64,000 nt of DNA from DASQUK01 sp035641315 (GCA_035641315.1 DASQUK010000248.1:14938-78937), one strand, 5' to 3'; positions 31,590-40,260 are shown, numbered from the stretch's first letter. The notes: a model not told the origin generated them from the letters alone. Program-made: numbers and translations.

Positions 31590-32995
31590 CGCCAGGCGAG
31601 GGGTTCGCCGGTCACCGACGCCCAGTCGTCCGGGCCCCCGGCCAGCACTGCGACGTCCCGGTGACCGGCTGCGGCCAGGAGGCTGGTCGCGGTGGCGGCG
31701 CGCTCGCCGTGACCGCACATGACCACGAGCGGCCCGGCCGGCACGTCTGCCAGCCGGTGGGGGAGGGCGCCGAGCTCGACGTGGACGGCGCCGGGGACGT
31801 GGCCGGCGGCATGCTCGCTCGCTTGGCGCACGTCGAGGACCGCTCGGCCGTCGAGCTGGGAGGCGTCTACCACCGGGACCGTGCCGGCCTCACCGCCGGC
31901 CGCGCGCCACGCCGCCACGCCGCCGGCCAGCTCGCCTGCCAGGTTCTCGTAACCGATGTTGAGGCACTGGCGGACGATCTCCCGGCGGTCCTGGTAGTCG
32001 CCGGCCACGAACACCAGCGGGGTGGCCGGGTCGGGGACCAGCCAGCCGAGCCACGAGGCGAACTGGGGCCGCAGCGTGTTGGCCAGCGAACCGGCCACGT
32101 GCCCGGCCCCGAACTCGGCGACCGGGCGGACGTCGACGATCGCTGCGCCCCCGTCGCGGAGGGCGGCCACGTCGTCCGCGCCGAGTGGGGCGAGGCCTCG
32201 GGGCTCGCCGAGCACCCGGGGCCCGCGCTGGTTCACCGCCCGCAACCGAAGGAAGTAGGGCGGGTACGTCCCGAGGCTGTCGAGGACCCGGTGGACGAAG
32301 GCGTCCTCGTCCGGCGCGCCGAGCAGGGGGTTGGTGCGCCGCTCGTCGCCGATGGTCGTCCAGCGGCGGTCATGCCCGGGGGTGGAGCAGAACGACCCCG
32401 CCCCGTGCGTGGGGAACACGGCGACGTCGTCGGGCAGGGCGAGCAGCTGGTGGTGGATCGAGTGCCACAGCGACCGGGTCAGGGCCTCGGTGTCGGCAGG
32501 GTCGATCAGGTCGGTACGGGCAACCGACCCGACCAGCAGGGACCCGCCGGTGAACACCGCCCGGGGCCGCCCGCGCTCGGAGAGCAGGTAGGCGAGGTGC
32601 TCGGGCGTGTGGCCCGGTGTGACCAGCGCCCGCAGCCGCCAGTGGCCGAGGTCGACCTCGTCGCCGTCCCTCAACGCTCGGTGCGGCCAGGCCAGCTCGC
32701 CCGCTGCTGAGGCCACCACCTCGGCGCCCCCGGCCGCCAGCTCCCGGCTGCCGGTCACGAAGTCCGCGTGCAGATGCGTCTCCGCGGCCAGCGTGACCTG
32801 GCTGCCGAGCCGCTCGGCCACCCTCGTGTAGGGCGCGGGGTCACGCTCGGGGTCGACCACCAACGCCTCGCCGTCGCCCAGGTCGACCAACCACGACGTG
32901 TTCCCCAGCCCATCGTCGGTCACCGCCACGACCGCCAAGTCGGTGTCGTCGCCGACGCGGGTCGCCGTGAAGGGGTGATCGTCGAGCAGCGTCAT
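31586..32995 (-). CDS. metallo-beta-lactamase fold protein with two rhodanese domains (persulfide dioxygenase-like)
   Basis: A 469-residue protein. Residues about 15-250 are an ETHE1-like metallo-beta-lactamase domain: THLHADFVTG (metal-binding HxHxD), VTPGHTPEH and PTHGAGSFCS. Residues about 270-360 are a rhodanese domain without catalytic Cys (the loop reads VAGDYQDRRE), and residues about 375-469 a second rhodanese with active-loop Cys in VVMCGHGERA. This is the CstB/persulfide dioxygenase-sulfurtransferase layout: persulfide sulfur is oxidised to sulfite and/or passed to an acceptor. It overlaps both its neighbours by 4 bases in the order regulator, enzyme, transporter. Confidence 0.85.
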   Translation of the reverse strand: MTLLDDHPFTATRVGDDTDLAVVAVTDDGLGNTSWLVDLGDGEALVVDPERDPAPYTRVAERLGSQVTLAAETHLHADFVTGSRELAAGGAEVVASAAGELAWPHRALRDGDEVDLGHWRLRALVTPGHTPEHLAYLLSERGRPRAVFTGGSLLVGSVARTDLIDPADTEALTRSLWHSIHHQLLALPDDVAVFPTHGAGSFCSTPGHDRRWTTIGDERRTNPLLGAPDEDAFVHRVLDSLGTYPPYFLRLRAVNQRGPRVLGEPRGLAPLGADDVAALRDGGAAIVDVRPVAEFGAGHVAGSLANTLRPQFASWLGWLVPDPATPLVFVAGDYQDRREIVRQCLNIGYENLAGELAGGVAAWRAAGGEAGTVPVVDASQLDGRAVLDVRQASEHAAGHVPGAVHVELGALPHRLADVPAGPLVVMCGHGERAATATSLLAAAGHRDVAVLAGGPDDWASVTGEPLAWR

Positions 32996-33675
32996 GTCCT
33001 GCCTCCTCGCTCGCCGCCGGCGGCGACCGGCAGGCCGGCGCGCCGCCACTCGGGGAACCCATCCTCCAACCGCCGCGCCGCCCGCCCGTGGCGGGTCAGC
33101 TCCCGTACCGCGTCATCGGCGAACACGCAGAACGGTCCTCGGCAGTAGGCGACCACCTCGGCGCCATCGCGCAGGTCCCGCAGACGGCGGCGGACCTCGC
33201 TCGGCGGCACCGACACGGCCCCGGGGACGTGACCGGCCGCGAACTCCGCGGGTGGGCGCACGTCCCACACCACCAGGCCGTCCTCGTCCATCCGGCGGGC
33301 CAGCTCGTCCCGGCTGATCTGCTCCAGGCCGTGCCGGTCGCCCAGGTAGTCAGCCGCCAGGCGATCGAGGCCAGCCACACGCTCGGCCGCCACCGCCCGC
33401 AGCGCCGCCCACAGGCTCTCGACCTCTTCGCCGGCCAGCCGGTAGAGCACTCGGTTGCCGTCCCGGCGAGACGTCGCCAGGCCGGCCCGTGCCAGCACGC
33501 GCAGATGCTGGGAGGTGTTGGCGACGCTCTGGCCGATCTCGGCGGCCGCGTTCTCCACCGACCGCTCACCCTGGGCCAGCACCTCGACCAGCTCGGCGCG
33601 CCGCCCGCTCGCCAGGGCCTGCGCCACCACTGCGAAGGCGTCGTACAACGCCGTCTTTGCCGGCCGATCACCCAT
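32992..33675 (-). CDS. ArsR-family regulator with C-terminal rhodanese domain
   Basis: A 227-residue two-domain protein: winged helix (RRAELVEVLAQGERSVENAA, NTSQHLRVLARAGLATSRRD) and rhodanese (VVWDVRPPAEFAAGHVPGAV, active loop VAYCRGPFCVFADDA with two cysteines five apart). Such proteins are thought to sense reactive sulfur through the rhodanese cysteine and control sulfur-stress genes. ATG 33675 is used here; an ATG at 33699 overlaps the operator-like repeat. Its TGA overlaps the start of the enzyme gene. Confidence 0.85.
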   Translation of the reverse strand: MGDRPAKTALYDAFAVVAQALASGRRAELVEVLAQGERSVENAAAEIGQSVANTSQHLRVLARAGLATSRRDGNRVLYRLAGEEVESLWAALRAVAAERVAGLDRLAADYLGDRHGLEQISRDELARRMDEDGLVVWDVRPPAEFAAGHVPGAVSVPPSEVRRRLRDLRDGAEVVAYCRGPFCVFADDAVRELTRHGRAARRLEDGFPEWRRAGLPVAAGGERGGRT

Positions 33676-33697
33676 GACTCGCGACGATAGCACCTTC

Positions 33698-33723
33698 ATC
33701 AAGAATTCAAGAGATAACTTGAT
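33698..33723. promoter_or_regulatory. candidate ArsR operator of the rhodanese operon
   Basis: ATCAAG (33698-33703) and CTTGAT (33718-33723) form a 6-bp inverted repeat with a 14-base spacer that contains a third half-site, TTCAAG (33706-33711). The region is conspicuously AT-rich for this genome and lies 22 bases before the regulator start. ArsR-family sites typically have this imperfect dyad form. Confidence 0.55.
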
Positions 33724-33880
33724 CTGGCGCCCTCGTGGCGTCGCTGCTTTCGGACGGGAACGTCGTGCCGGTGGGTTCTCCGGGCGGTGGTGATACAGAT
33801 GGCCGCCACGAGGTAGACCGGCGTCGTCGGCGCGCTCCGCGAGGACCGCTCGGACGACGTCGAGAGCCGCGGGGGGTGAC

Positions 33881-35041
33881 ATGCCCACCAACGTCAACGA
33901 CAACCTCATCTCCTGGGCGAGCGACATCGACCCGGGGACCATCCGCCAGGCCGAGAAGACCGCTCGGCTGCCAGTCGTCGAGGGCCACGTCGCCCTCATG
34001 CCCGACGCGCACGTCGGCCTCGGGGCCACGGTCGGGTCGGTGATCCCCACCAAGGGGGCAGTGATTCCCGCGGCGGTTGGCGTCGACATCGGCTGCGGGA
34101 TGATCGCCGCCGAGCTCGACGTCACCGAGGCCCGGCTTCCCGACACGCTCGAGCCGCTGCTCGGTCGCATCGAGCGGGCGATACCGGCTGGGGTCGGCAA
34201 GGGGCACGACACCGCCGCCCGCAACGCGCAGCGGTGGCTCGGCGCCCACCGGCCGGCCACCGATCTGGCGGCCGACCGGATGGCCAAGGCGGCCAAGCAG
34301 TTCGGCACGCTCGGCTCCGGGAACCACTTCTTCGAGCTCTGTGTCGACGAGCGCAGCCGGGTGTGGGTGGTGCTGCACTCGGGCAGCCGAGGCATCGGCA
34401 ATCAGCTCGCCCAGGCTCACATCGCCACGGCCAAGCGGCTGGCCAAGGACCTCGAGCTCCGGCTCGAGGACCCTGACCTGGCCTACTTCGTCGAAGGGAC
34501 GCCGGAGTTCGAGGCCTACATCGGCGACATGCTCTGGGCCCAGGACTACGCCCGGGCCAACCGGGACCAGATGATGGACAACGCGATGCGCGAGGTGTTT
34601 GCGTTCCTCGGCTTCGGCCGCGAGACGCAGCGCATCAATTGCCATCACAACTTCACGCAACGCGAGGTCCATAGCGGCACCGAGCTGTGGATCACCCGCA
34701 AGGGCGCGATCAAGGCCGACACCGATGACCTGGGTGTGATCCCGGGGTCGATGGGCACCCGCAGCTACATCGTCCGGGGCAAGGGCGCCGCCGCCAGCTG
34801 GAAGTCGTGCTCGCATGGCGCCGGCCGCCGGCACAGCCGCACCCGGGCCAAGAAGCTGTTCACCAGCGCCGACTTGGCCCGCCAGATGGAGGGCAAGGTG
34901 TGGCTCGCCACGCGGGCCAAGGCACTCGTGGACGAGATCCCGTCGGCCTACAAGGACATCGACCAGGTCATGGCCGATCAGACCGACCTGGTCGAGGTCC
35001 TCCACACGCTGCGTCAGGTCCTCAACTACAAGGGCACGTGA
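33881..35041 (+). CDS. rtcB: RNA-splicing ligase RtcB
   Basis: A 386-residue RtcB ligase, which joins 2',3'-cyclic phosphate (or 3'-phosphate) and 5'-OH RNA ends with GTP and Mn2+. Metal and guanylate motifs are present: GVDIGCGMIA (metal Cys), LGSGNHFFE, HSGSRGIG, the metal His segment INCHHNF, and CSHGAGR with the His that becomes guanylylated. At 386 residues it belongs to the shorter bacterial group (E. coli has 408). It stands alone; no RtcA or RtcR is seen. Its role here may be RNA repair after stress. Confidence 0.95.
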   Translation: MPTNVNDNLISWASDIDPGTIRQAEKTARLPVVEGHVALMPDAHVGLGATVGSVIPTKGAVIPAAVGVDIGCGMIAAELDVTEARLPDTLEPLLGRIERAIPAGVGKGHDTAARNAQRWLGAHRPATDLAADRMAKAAKQFGTLGSGNHFFELCVDERSRVWVVLHSGSRGIGNQLAQAHIATAKRLAKDLELRLEDPDLAYFVEGTPEFEAYIGDMLWAQDYARANRDQMMDNAMREVFAFLGFGRETQRINCHHNFTQREVHSGTELWITRKGAIKADTDDLGVIPGSMGTRSYIVRGKGAAASWKSCSHGAGRRHSRTRAKKLFTSADLARQMEGKVWLATRAKALVDEIPSAYKDIDQVMADQTDLVEVLHTLRQVLNYKGT

Positions 35042-35133
35042 GGCAGCACCGAACCGCGGACGGATGCCCGTCCCGAACGCCCCGGCGCGGCCTTCGCCGA
35101 TCGACAGCCTGCAGCCTGTGGGACGCTGCTTCA

Positions 35134-35184
35134 GTGCGGTTCCAGTTCGGCGAGTTCCAACTGGACGACAGGCGGTTCACGCCA
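35134..35184 (+). pseudogene. possible start of a lost winged-helix regulator
   Basis: From GTG 35134 the frame reads VRFQFGEFQLDDRRFTP, which resembles the opening strands of OmpR/CadC-type winged-helix regulators (pattern FGxxxLDxxRR). Similarity ends after about 17 residues. A short match, so tentative. The rest of 35042-35275 shows no gene. Confidence 0.25.
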
Positions 35185-35275
35185 GCGTCCACGCTTCCGT
35201 CGCCGGAAGCTCGGAGACAGCCTGGAGATGACATGGAGCTTCCGGGGTGCGGTGCATGAGCCGCGCGACGCGCGT

Positions 35276-35614
35276 TCAGCTGCCGTTCGGCGTGACGGCG
35301 CAGGTGCGGCTGATGGCGTCGATGTGGCGGTGGTTGGTGCCGCAGCAGCCGCCGAGCACGTTGAGCTGCGGGAGGCGCCGGCGCAGCTCTGCGTAGCTCT
35401 CCGCCGGCTCGTCGGCGTCGCCGCTGTCGAGCTCGTCGGCGGCGTCGAGCTCGGCGTGGCTGAGCCGGGAGGCGTTGGCGCGGATCCCGGCGATGCGCCT
35501 GGTCCAGGCTTGCCCGGGGTCGAGGACGCCGGCGAAGTGGGTGGGGTGGGCGCACTCAACGACATCCACCCCGAGCCCGGCCGGCCCCCTCACCGCCTCG
35601 ATCCGCACCGGCAC
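35276..35614 (-). pseudogene. C-terminal remnant of a homocysteine S-methyltransferase
   Basis: The frame reads ECAHPTHFAGVLDPGQAW, IRANASRLSHAELDAADELD, and ends with LPQLNVLGGCCGTNHRHIDA, the zinc-binding GGCCGT block of homocysteine/betaine S-methyltransferases. The full enzyme is about 300 residues; only the last third is present and the first zinc Cys is lost. Upstream codons (right-hand side) have no family similarity. It lies next to the other remnant at 35134, so this 600-base stretch is a scar of lost genes. Confidence 0.7.
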
Positions 35615-35671
35615 CTACTGCTCCTACCGGCCCGAGCACCCCGTCCAATGGTGCACGAGCGTTTGAATCCC

Positions 35672-36274
35672 TCATGCCGCGGTCCGAGGTTGGTGGTCGG
35701 GGCAGTTGACCCGGAGGTCGGCGGGTGGCAGGTCGATGTCCAGGAGAGCGCAGCGGTGGCGACCGGCGTGGAACCGGTGGAACCGGCAGGTGGTGCACGT
35801 GCGGGCGACGTCGATGACGCCGGCGGCGACGAGCTGGGCGATGAGGCCGAGCAGGACCTCGAGGGTCGTCTCCTGCGTGGGGGTCCGCATGGCGCAGACG
35901 GCTCCGGTCAGCGTGCGGTCGCTGGCAGCCAGCTCGTGGGCCAGGGCCGCACCCCGCCGGGTGAGGGCAACCACGGTGCGGCGCCGGTCGGCGGGGTCGA
36001 CGGCTCGCCGGAGCAGGCGTTTCGCTTCGAGCGATTGCAGCGAGTCCGTGACGGTCGGTTGCGCGACGCCCAGCTCGGTGGCGAGGCGCCCGACGAGCGG
36101 CTCGGGAGGTGGCCCCTGCGCCAGGGTGGACAGGATCTCGGCCTGGAGGGGCGTAAGCCCGTGGCGGGAGGCGACCGCCTGGCGGAACGACCGTTGGCCA
36201 CGCGCCAGGCGGTCGAGGGCGGCGACGACCTTGGCTGCAAGCGAATCGGCCGGGTCGTCCGGACGCTGCGTCAC
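35672..36274 (-). CDS. MarR-family regulator with C-terminal Cys/His cluster
   Basis: A 200-residue regulator. Residues 10-140 are a MarR winged helix (LTPLQAEILSTLAQGPPPEP, LGVAQPTVTDSLQSLEAKRL, DPADRRRTVVALTRRG). Residues 165-197 carry CTTCRFHRFHAGRHRCALLD and then LRVNCPDH: four cysteines and several histidines in a CxxC-x10+-C-xn-C arrangement that could bind an iron-sulfur cluster or zinc. The GTG start overlaps the protoglobin stop (GTGA), so sensor-like globin and regulator are made together. A palindrome at 36888-36902 is the likely operator. Confidence 0.85.
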   Translation of the reverse strand: MTQRPDDPADSLAAKVVAALDRLARGQRSFRQAVASRHGLTPLQAEILSTLAQGPPPEPLVGRLATELGVAQPTVTDSLQSLEAKRLLRRAVDPADRRRTVVALTRRGAALAHELAASDRTLTGAVCAMRTPTQETTLEVLLGLIAQLVAAGVIDVARTCTTCRFHRFHAGRHRCALLDIDLPPADLRVNCPDHQPRTAA

Positions 36275-36855
36275 CACAGCTGGGGACTGTAGGGGCGTGC
36301 CCAGAGCACGACCGAGAGCATCACCGCCTTGAACCAGGCGTCGTACATCTCGTCCACAGCGCCCGGGTCGGCGCCGTCGCGGGCCAGGAAGTCCCGGATC
36401 GTCACGGTGATGGGTACGGCCAAGGCGATGAGGTGGCGGAGCTCGACGTGTCCGGCGGGCGAAGCCACGCCGTCCGTCTGGTTCTTCTTCGCGGTGTGCC
36501 GCAGCCCGATCTCTTCCTGGTAGGCGAGCCAGGTCTCGTCGAAGTCCCGCGTGCACAGGTCCTCGATCCAGCGGCCGAAGCGGCCGCGCACGGCGTCGAG
36601 GTACGACGCGTCGGGTTGGCCGTCGGCGCCCGCGAAGGCGGCCACGAGGTGGGGGTTGGAGGCGACGAACCCGTACCAGACGTCGAGGATCGCGTCGGTC
36701 TGGGCGGTCAGGATCTCACCTGCCCTGCGGAATGCCTGCTTGTCGGCGTCCGTCCACAGCAGGGATTTCTGGATCAGCTCGAGCTCCTCGAGCGACACCG
36801 GCGAGCGGGGCAGTTGGGGGTCGTCGTACGTGTAGCCGGCGGGTGCAGTGGTCAC
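36271..36855 (-). CDS. single-domain protoglobin
   Basis: A 194-residue globin of the protoglobin/globin-coupled-sensor type without an output domain. Landmarks are LLWTDADKQAFRRAGEIL, the distal-side Trp/Tyr in VWYGFVASNPHL, and the proximal-His region YQEEIGLRHTAKKNQTDG, followed by VELRHLIALAVPI. Such proteins bind O2, CO and NO through heme. It is the first gene of a two-gene operon with a Cys-rich MarR regulator, which points to gas or nitrosative-stress sensing; the ligand is inferred. Confidence 0.85.
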   Translation of the reverse strand: MTTAPAGYTYDDPQLPRSPVSLEELELIQKSLLWTDADKQAFRRAGEILTAQTDAILDVWYGFVASNPHLVAAFAGADGQPDASYLDAVRGRFGRWIEDLCTRDFDETWLAYQEEIGLRHTAKKNQTDGVASPAGHVELRHLIALAVPITVTIRDFLARDGADPGAVDEMYDAWFKAVMLSVVLWARPYSPQLW

Positions 36856-36887
36856 CAGATTCCCCTCTCGGTCACCAGAACAACAAC

Positions 36888-36902
36888 CATAGGAATCCTA
36901 TG
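36888..36902. promoter_or_regulatory. 15-bp palindrome upstream of the protoglobin-MarR operon
   Basis: CATAGGAATCCTATG has perfect 7-bp arms around one base. It lies 33 bases upstream of the protoglobin start and 60 bases before the divergent YciI-like gene, the right place for an autoregulatory MarR site shared by both. Confidence 0.65.
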
Positions 36903-36961
36903 TTTATCGGGCAAGAGCGGATCTCGTCCCTGACGGACGCCGCCGCCCGTAAGGTCGGAGC

Positions 36962-37327
36962 GTGAAGTACATCCTGCTCATCTTCAATCGCCCCGGCTTC
37001 CTCGACGATCTATCCGAGGAGGAGCGCAACGAACTGTTCGGCGAGGTCGACGGGATCATGGCCGAGCTGACCGAGTCCGGCGAGCTGGTCAGCGGGGTTG
37101 CCCTGGCCGACCCGTCCCAGACCCGGACCGTCCGGCAGCGGGAGGGCCTGCCGGCCATCACCGACGGGCCGTTCCTCGAGGCCAAGGAGCACCTGGCCGG
37201 CTACTGCATCGTCGACTGCGAGAGCGCGGAGCGCGCCGAGGAGATCGCGGCGCGCTGGCCCGACATCCGCTTCGGTGGCGCCATGGAGGTGCGGGCGGTC
37301 ATCGGCGGGACCGACACCCAGACGTAA
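36962..37327 (+). CDS. YciI-family (DGPF-domain) protein
   Basis: A 121-residue protein with the YCII/DGPF signature: MKYILLIFNRPGFLDDLSEE at the start and ITDGPFLEAKEHLAGYCIVD in the middle (DGPF motif with catalytic-like Asp), then CESAERAEEIAARWP. Often encoded beside ECF sigma factors, but here it is divergent from the protoglobin operon. GTG start 36962. Confidence 0.8.
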   Translation: MKYILLIFNRPGFLDDLSEEERNELFGEVDGIMAELTESGELVSGVALADPSQTRTVRQREGLPAITDGPFLEAKEHLAGYCIVDCESAERAEEIAARWPDIRFGGAMEVRAVIGGTDTQT

Positions 37328-37353
37328 CCGCCGGGCGACCCCCACCTCGGCGA

Positions 37354-37875
37354 TCAGGCCGTGGCCAGCACGCCCACCAGCGTGGTGGTCGCTCCTGGGC
37401 GGTTGACCACCTCCACCACGCTGAACCCGTGGCGCTCGAGGTTGTCGAGCAGGTCCCGCTGGCTGGCGGCCGTCCGGTCGGGCGTGGGCTGGTCGCCGAA
37501 CACGCCGACCGTCCCGCCCGGTGCCAGGTGACGGCGCAGCACTGCCAGCTCCTCGGCGGGCGGCCGGGAGAGTGCCCCAACCCGCACGGCCAGCACGCGA
37601 TCGAAGCGCTCGTCGCCGAAGTCGGCGTCGGCAAGCGCCACCGTCTCGAGCCGCAACCGTCCGGCCTCGATGTGGGACCGATTGCGTTGCCCGGCCGCCC
37701 GGATCATTGCCGACGAGCGGTCGATGGCGGTCATGCGGCCGTCGACCAGGCGGGCACAGACCAGGGACACGGCGACGCCGTGCCCGCATCCCACCTCGAG
37801 CACGTGATCGGACGGCCGAGGGTCGAGGGCGTCGACCGCCATCGCCAGACGCTCGGGGGCTGCCTGGGTACTCAC
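37354..37875 (-). CDS. class I SAM-dependent methyltransferase
   Basis: A 173-residue small methyltransferase: motif I VLEVGCGHGVAVSLV, acidic AIDRSSAMIR, post-motif ALADADFGDERFDRVLAVRV. Shorter than average and without an obvious extra substrate domain. Converges on the YciI gene. The acceptor is unknown. Confidence 0.75.
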   Translation of the reverse strand: MSTQAAPERLAMAVDALDPRPSDHVLEVGCGHGVAVSLVCARLVDGRMTAIDRSSAMIRAAGQRNRSHIEAGRLRLETVALADADFGDERFDRVLAVRVGALSRPPAEELAVLRRHLAPGGTVGVFGDQPTPDRTAASQRDLLDNLERHGFSVVEVVNRPGATTTLVGVLATA

Positions 37876-37975
37876 GGACGTCCGTAGTAGCCGATGCCCG
37901 GCAGGCCGGGTTGGGCCGATGCCGCTGGGCCCGGCTCCGGTTCCGGCGGTGATTCCTGCCGGTGCTCGCGAGGAG

Positions 37976-38515
37976 TCACCGCCGCTTCAGGGGACGTGGC
38001 AGCGCGGTCACGATCGTGGTCACGATCTCGTCCGGGCTCCTCGTGGTCCCGTCCGTCACGGTGTCGAGTGGAAGGTCGGCCACGGCTGCGAAGCGGTCGG
38101 CGCGCCCGGCGGCGAGCTGCTCGGCGTCGGTTCCCGCCAAGCGGCGGCGGTGGTCGTCGCGGTGGCCCTCGGCCGCCAGGCGCCTCGCCAGCACCGGCGC
38201 GGGAGCCCGCAGCCACACCACGAACTGCCCTCGGAGCGCCGCCCGGCACGCGGCGTCGTCCACCACGCTGGCGGCCGCGGCCACGACCATCGGTTGCGGA
38301 TCACCCAGGGTGCGGAGCAGGTGCTCGGCCTCCCAACGGTGGAGCGCCTCCACGCCCTCCCGCTCGGCCAGCTCGCGGCCGGTGACGCCCCGGGTCGCCG
38401 CCAGGTCGTCGTCGCTGTCGCGGAACGGCCGATGCAACCGCGCCGCCAGGAGGCGGCCGACGGTCGACTTGCCCACGGCCATGGCGCCGACGATGACGAT
38501 GTGCGATCCGGCCAT
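37976..38515 (-). CDS. shikimate kinase-like P-loop kinase
   Basis: A 179-residue P-loop kinase: Walker A GAMAVGKSTVGR, DSDDD after strand 2 (substrate/Mg region of shikimate kinases), and a lid-like RRRLAGTDAEQLAAGRADRF. Shikimate kinases usually have GLMGAGKST and a GGG motif near residue 80; here that position reads VVAAAAS, so a different small-molecule acceptor is possible. It stands alone, outside an aromatic-amino-acid cluster. Confidence 0.7.
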   Translation of the reverse strand: MAGSHIVIVGAMAVGKSTVGRLLAARLHRPFRDSDDDLAATRGVTGRELAEREGVEALHRWEAEHLLRTLGDPQPMVVAAAASVVDDAACRAALRGQFVVWLRAPAPVLARRLAAEGHRDDHRRRLAGTDAEQLAAGRADRFAAVADLPLDTVTDGTTRSPDEIVTTIVTALPRPLKRR

Positions 38516-38539
38516 GTCAGAGCCGTACCCGGCCCCGGA

Positions 38540-39130
38540 TCACAGTGCCGCGAGCATCGCCTCGGCCACCGCCTGACCGACCTCCGGTCCGCCGGCCGGC
38601 AGCGTCACCCCCACGAAGTAGTCGTCGCCCTGAGCGATGAACTGGCCGACGCCGCCCCCGACGTCCTGCCACACGGCGGCGTTGCCCACGCCGGATACCT
38701 CGCTGACCGAGTCCTCGCCCGTCTCGTCCCGGATGATGTCGAGGGCCGTCTCGTAGTTCTCGGATATCTCGACGGCCAGGATCATGCCCGAGGCGTAGCT
38801 GCAGATCTTGCGCTGCTCCGGGTCGTAGGCCGACGGTGTCCCCACCCCGGGGTCGCTGCCCACCAGGGCCGCCAGGTCCGGCCCTGCGATGAGCGCGCAC
38901 GGGTCCGGCACGCCTTCGTCGGCCGGCTCCTCGGCGGCCGTGGTCGTCGCGCCGGCGGCGGTGGTCGTCGTCGCTCCGGCCGCGGCGTCGGCCGCCGCCG
39001 TGGTCGTGGTCGCGTCCCCGGCCCCGGCGGCGTCGGAGTCGTCGTCGCCGCCACAGGCGGACACCAGCGCCACCAGCAGCGCGGCAGCGAGTGCGCTGGC
39101 CGCCAGTTGACGTCGCACGGTCTTTGGCAC
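38540..39130 (-). CDS. DUF3558-like lipoprotein
   Basis: A 196-residue lipoprotein: signal peptide RRQLAASALAAALLVALVSA with Cys at the lipobox, an Ala/Thr repeat linker (TTTTAA-type, residues 40-70), then a domain starting DPCALIAGPDLAALVG and containing KICSYASG, the DxCxLL...C.Y pattern of DUF3558 proteins of actinobacteria. GTG 39130 has GGAGGG just upstream; a longer open frame continues to the right without similarity. Surface protein of unknown function. Confidence 0.7.
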   Translation of the reverse strand: MPKTVRRQLAASALAAALLVALVSACGGDDDSDAAGAGDATTTTAAADAAAGATTTTAAGATTTAAEEPADEGVPDPCALIAGPDLAALVGSDPGVGTPSAYDPEQRKICSYASGMILAVEISENYETALDIIRDETGEDSVSEVSGVGNAAVWQDVGGGVGQFIAQGDDYFVGVTLPAGGPEVGQAVAEAMLAAL

Positions 39131-39266
39131 GGTCCCTCCGTCGGCGGCCCGGGAGGTCGGGTCGCCCCTCGCCGCACGCGACGATGGGTCCTCCGTCCGG
39201 CGGAGGTCGATCCCCAATGGTCGGAGCCCCGGCACCGCCGCCGGAACGCTGGCAGACTCCGCCGCC

Positions 39267-40226
39267 ATGCACAAGACCCGCATCGTGGAACCGGCCAACC
39301 TGCGTGTCGTCGCCACCGGGCTCCGCTTCCCCGAAGGCCCGGTCGCCCTGGCCGACGGCTCGCTGCTGGTCGTCGAGATCGCCCGGGGGACGCTGACCCA
39401 CCTGGATCCCGAGCGCGCCGACGGCGCCGCCGAGGTGGTGGCAGAGTGCGGCGGTGGCCCCAACGGCGCGGCGATCGGCCCGGACGGTGCCGTCTACGTC
39501 TGCAACAACGGCGGCTGCTTCGACTGGCAGGAGCGCATGGGCCTCACCTTCCCCGGCTCGCCGCCGCCACCGAGCTGGCCCGGGCACGGGTCGCTGCAGC
39601 GGGTCGACCTGGCCAGCGGCGAGGTCACGACCGTCCTCACCGAGTGCGACGGGCACGCCCTGCGAGCCCCCAACGACCTGGTGTTCGACGCCGACGGCGG
39701 CATCTGGTTCACCGACCACGGGGTGCGGGAGGAGCGCACCAGCGACCGCACCGGCGCCTACTATTGCCGGGCCGACGGCAGCGACGCCCGCGAGGTGGCC
39801 TTCCCGTTGGACGCCCCCAACGGCATCGGGCTGTCGCCGGAGGGTGACCGGCTCTATGTCGCCGAGACGCACACGGGCCGCCTCTGGGCCTGGGACGTCA
39901 CCGGCCCCGGCCAGGTCAGCGGCTCCGCTCCGCTGGGGCCGCGGGGCGCCGAGCTGCTCGCCGACCCCGGTGACGCGACGTTCTTCGACTCCCTCGCGGT
40001 CGACGGGGACGGTTGGATCTGCGTGGCCACGCCCGGCGGCCGCGCCGGCATCACGGCGTTCTCGCCCGACGGCGGCGAGGCGGAGCACACTCCGCTGCCC
40101 GATCCGCTCACCACCAACATCTGCTTCGGGCCCGACGGCCGTACCGCCTTCGCCACGCTGTCGGGCATCGGCCAGGTGGTCGCCTTCGATTGGCCCCGCC
40201 CCGTGGGCCGCCTGCCCTTCGGGTAG
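39267..40226 (+). CDS. SMP-30/gluconolactonase-like beta-propeller hydrolase
   Basis: A 319-residue six-bladed propeller. Metal-site landmarks: FPEGPVAL (first Glu), CGGGPNGAAIGPDGAVYVCN, APNDLVFDADGGIWFTDHG (Asn-Asp) and DAPNGIGLSPEGDRLYVAET (second Asn). Family members hydrolyse lactones with Ca2+ or Zn2+. Its neighbour encodes a lipid- or terpenoid-related protein, so the substrate is not necessarily a sugar lactone. Confidence 0.85.
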   Translation: MHKTRIVEPANLRVVATGLRFPEGPVALADGSLLVVEIARGTLTHLDPERADGAAEVVAECGGGPNGAAIGPDGAVYVCNNGGCFDWQERMGLTFPGSPPPPSWPGHGSLQRVDLASGEVTTVLTECDGHALRAPNDLVFDADGGIWFTDHGVREERTSDRTGAYYCRADGSDAREVAFPLDAPNGIGLSPEGDRLYVAETHTGRLWAWDVTGPGQVSGSAPLGPRGAELLADPGDATFFDSLAVDGDGWICVATPGGRAGITAFSPDGGEAEHTPLPDPLTTNICFGPDGRTAFATLSGIGQVVAFDWPRPVGRLPFG

Positions 40227-40260
40227 ACAGTTGCCAATCGCCCGACGGGGGAGGGATGCC

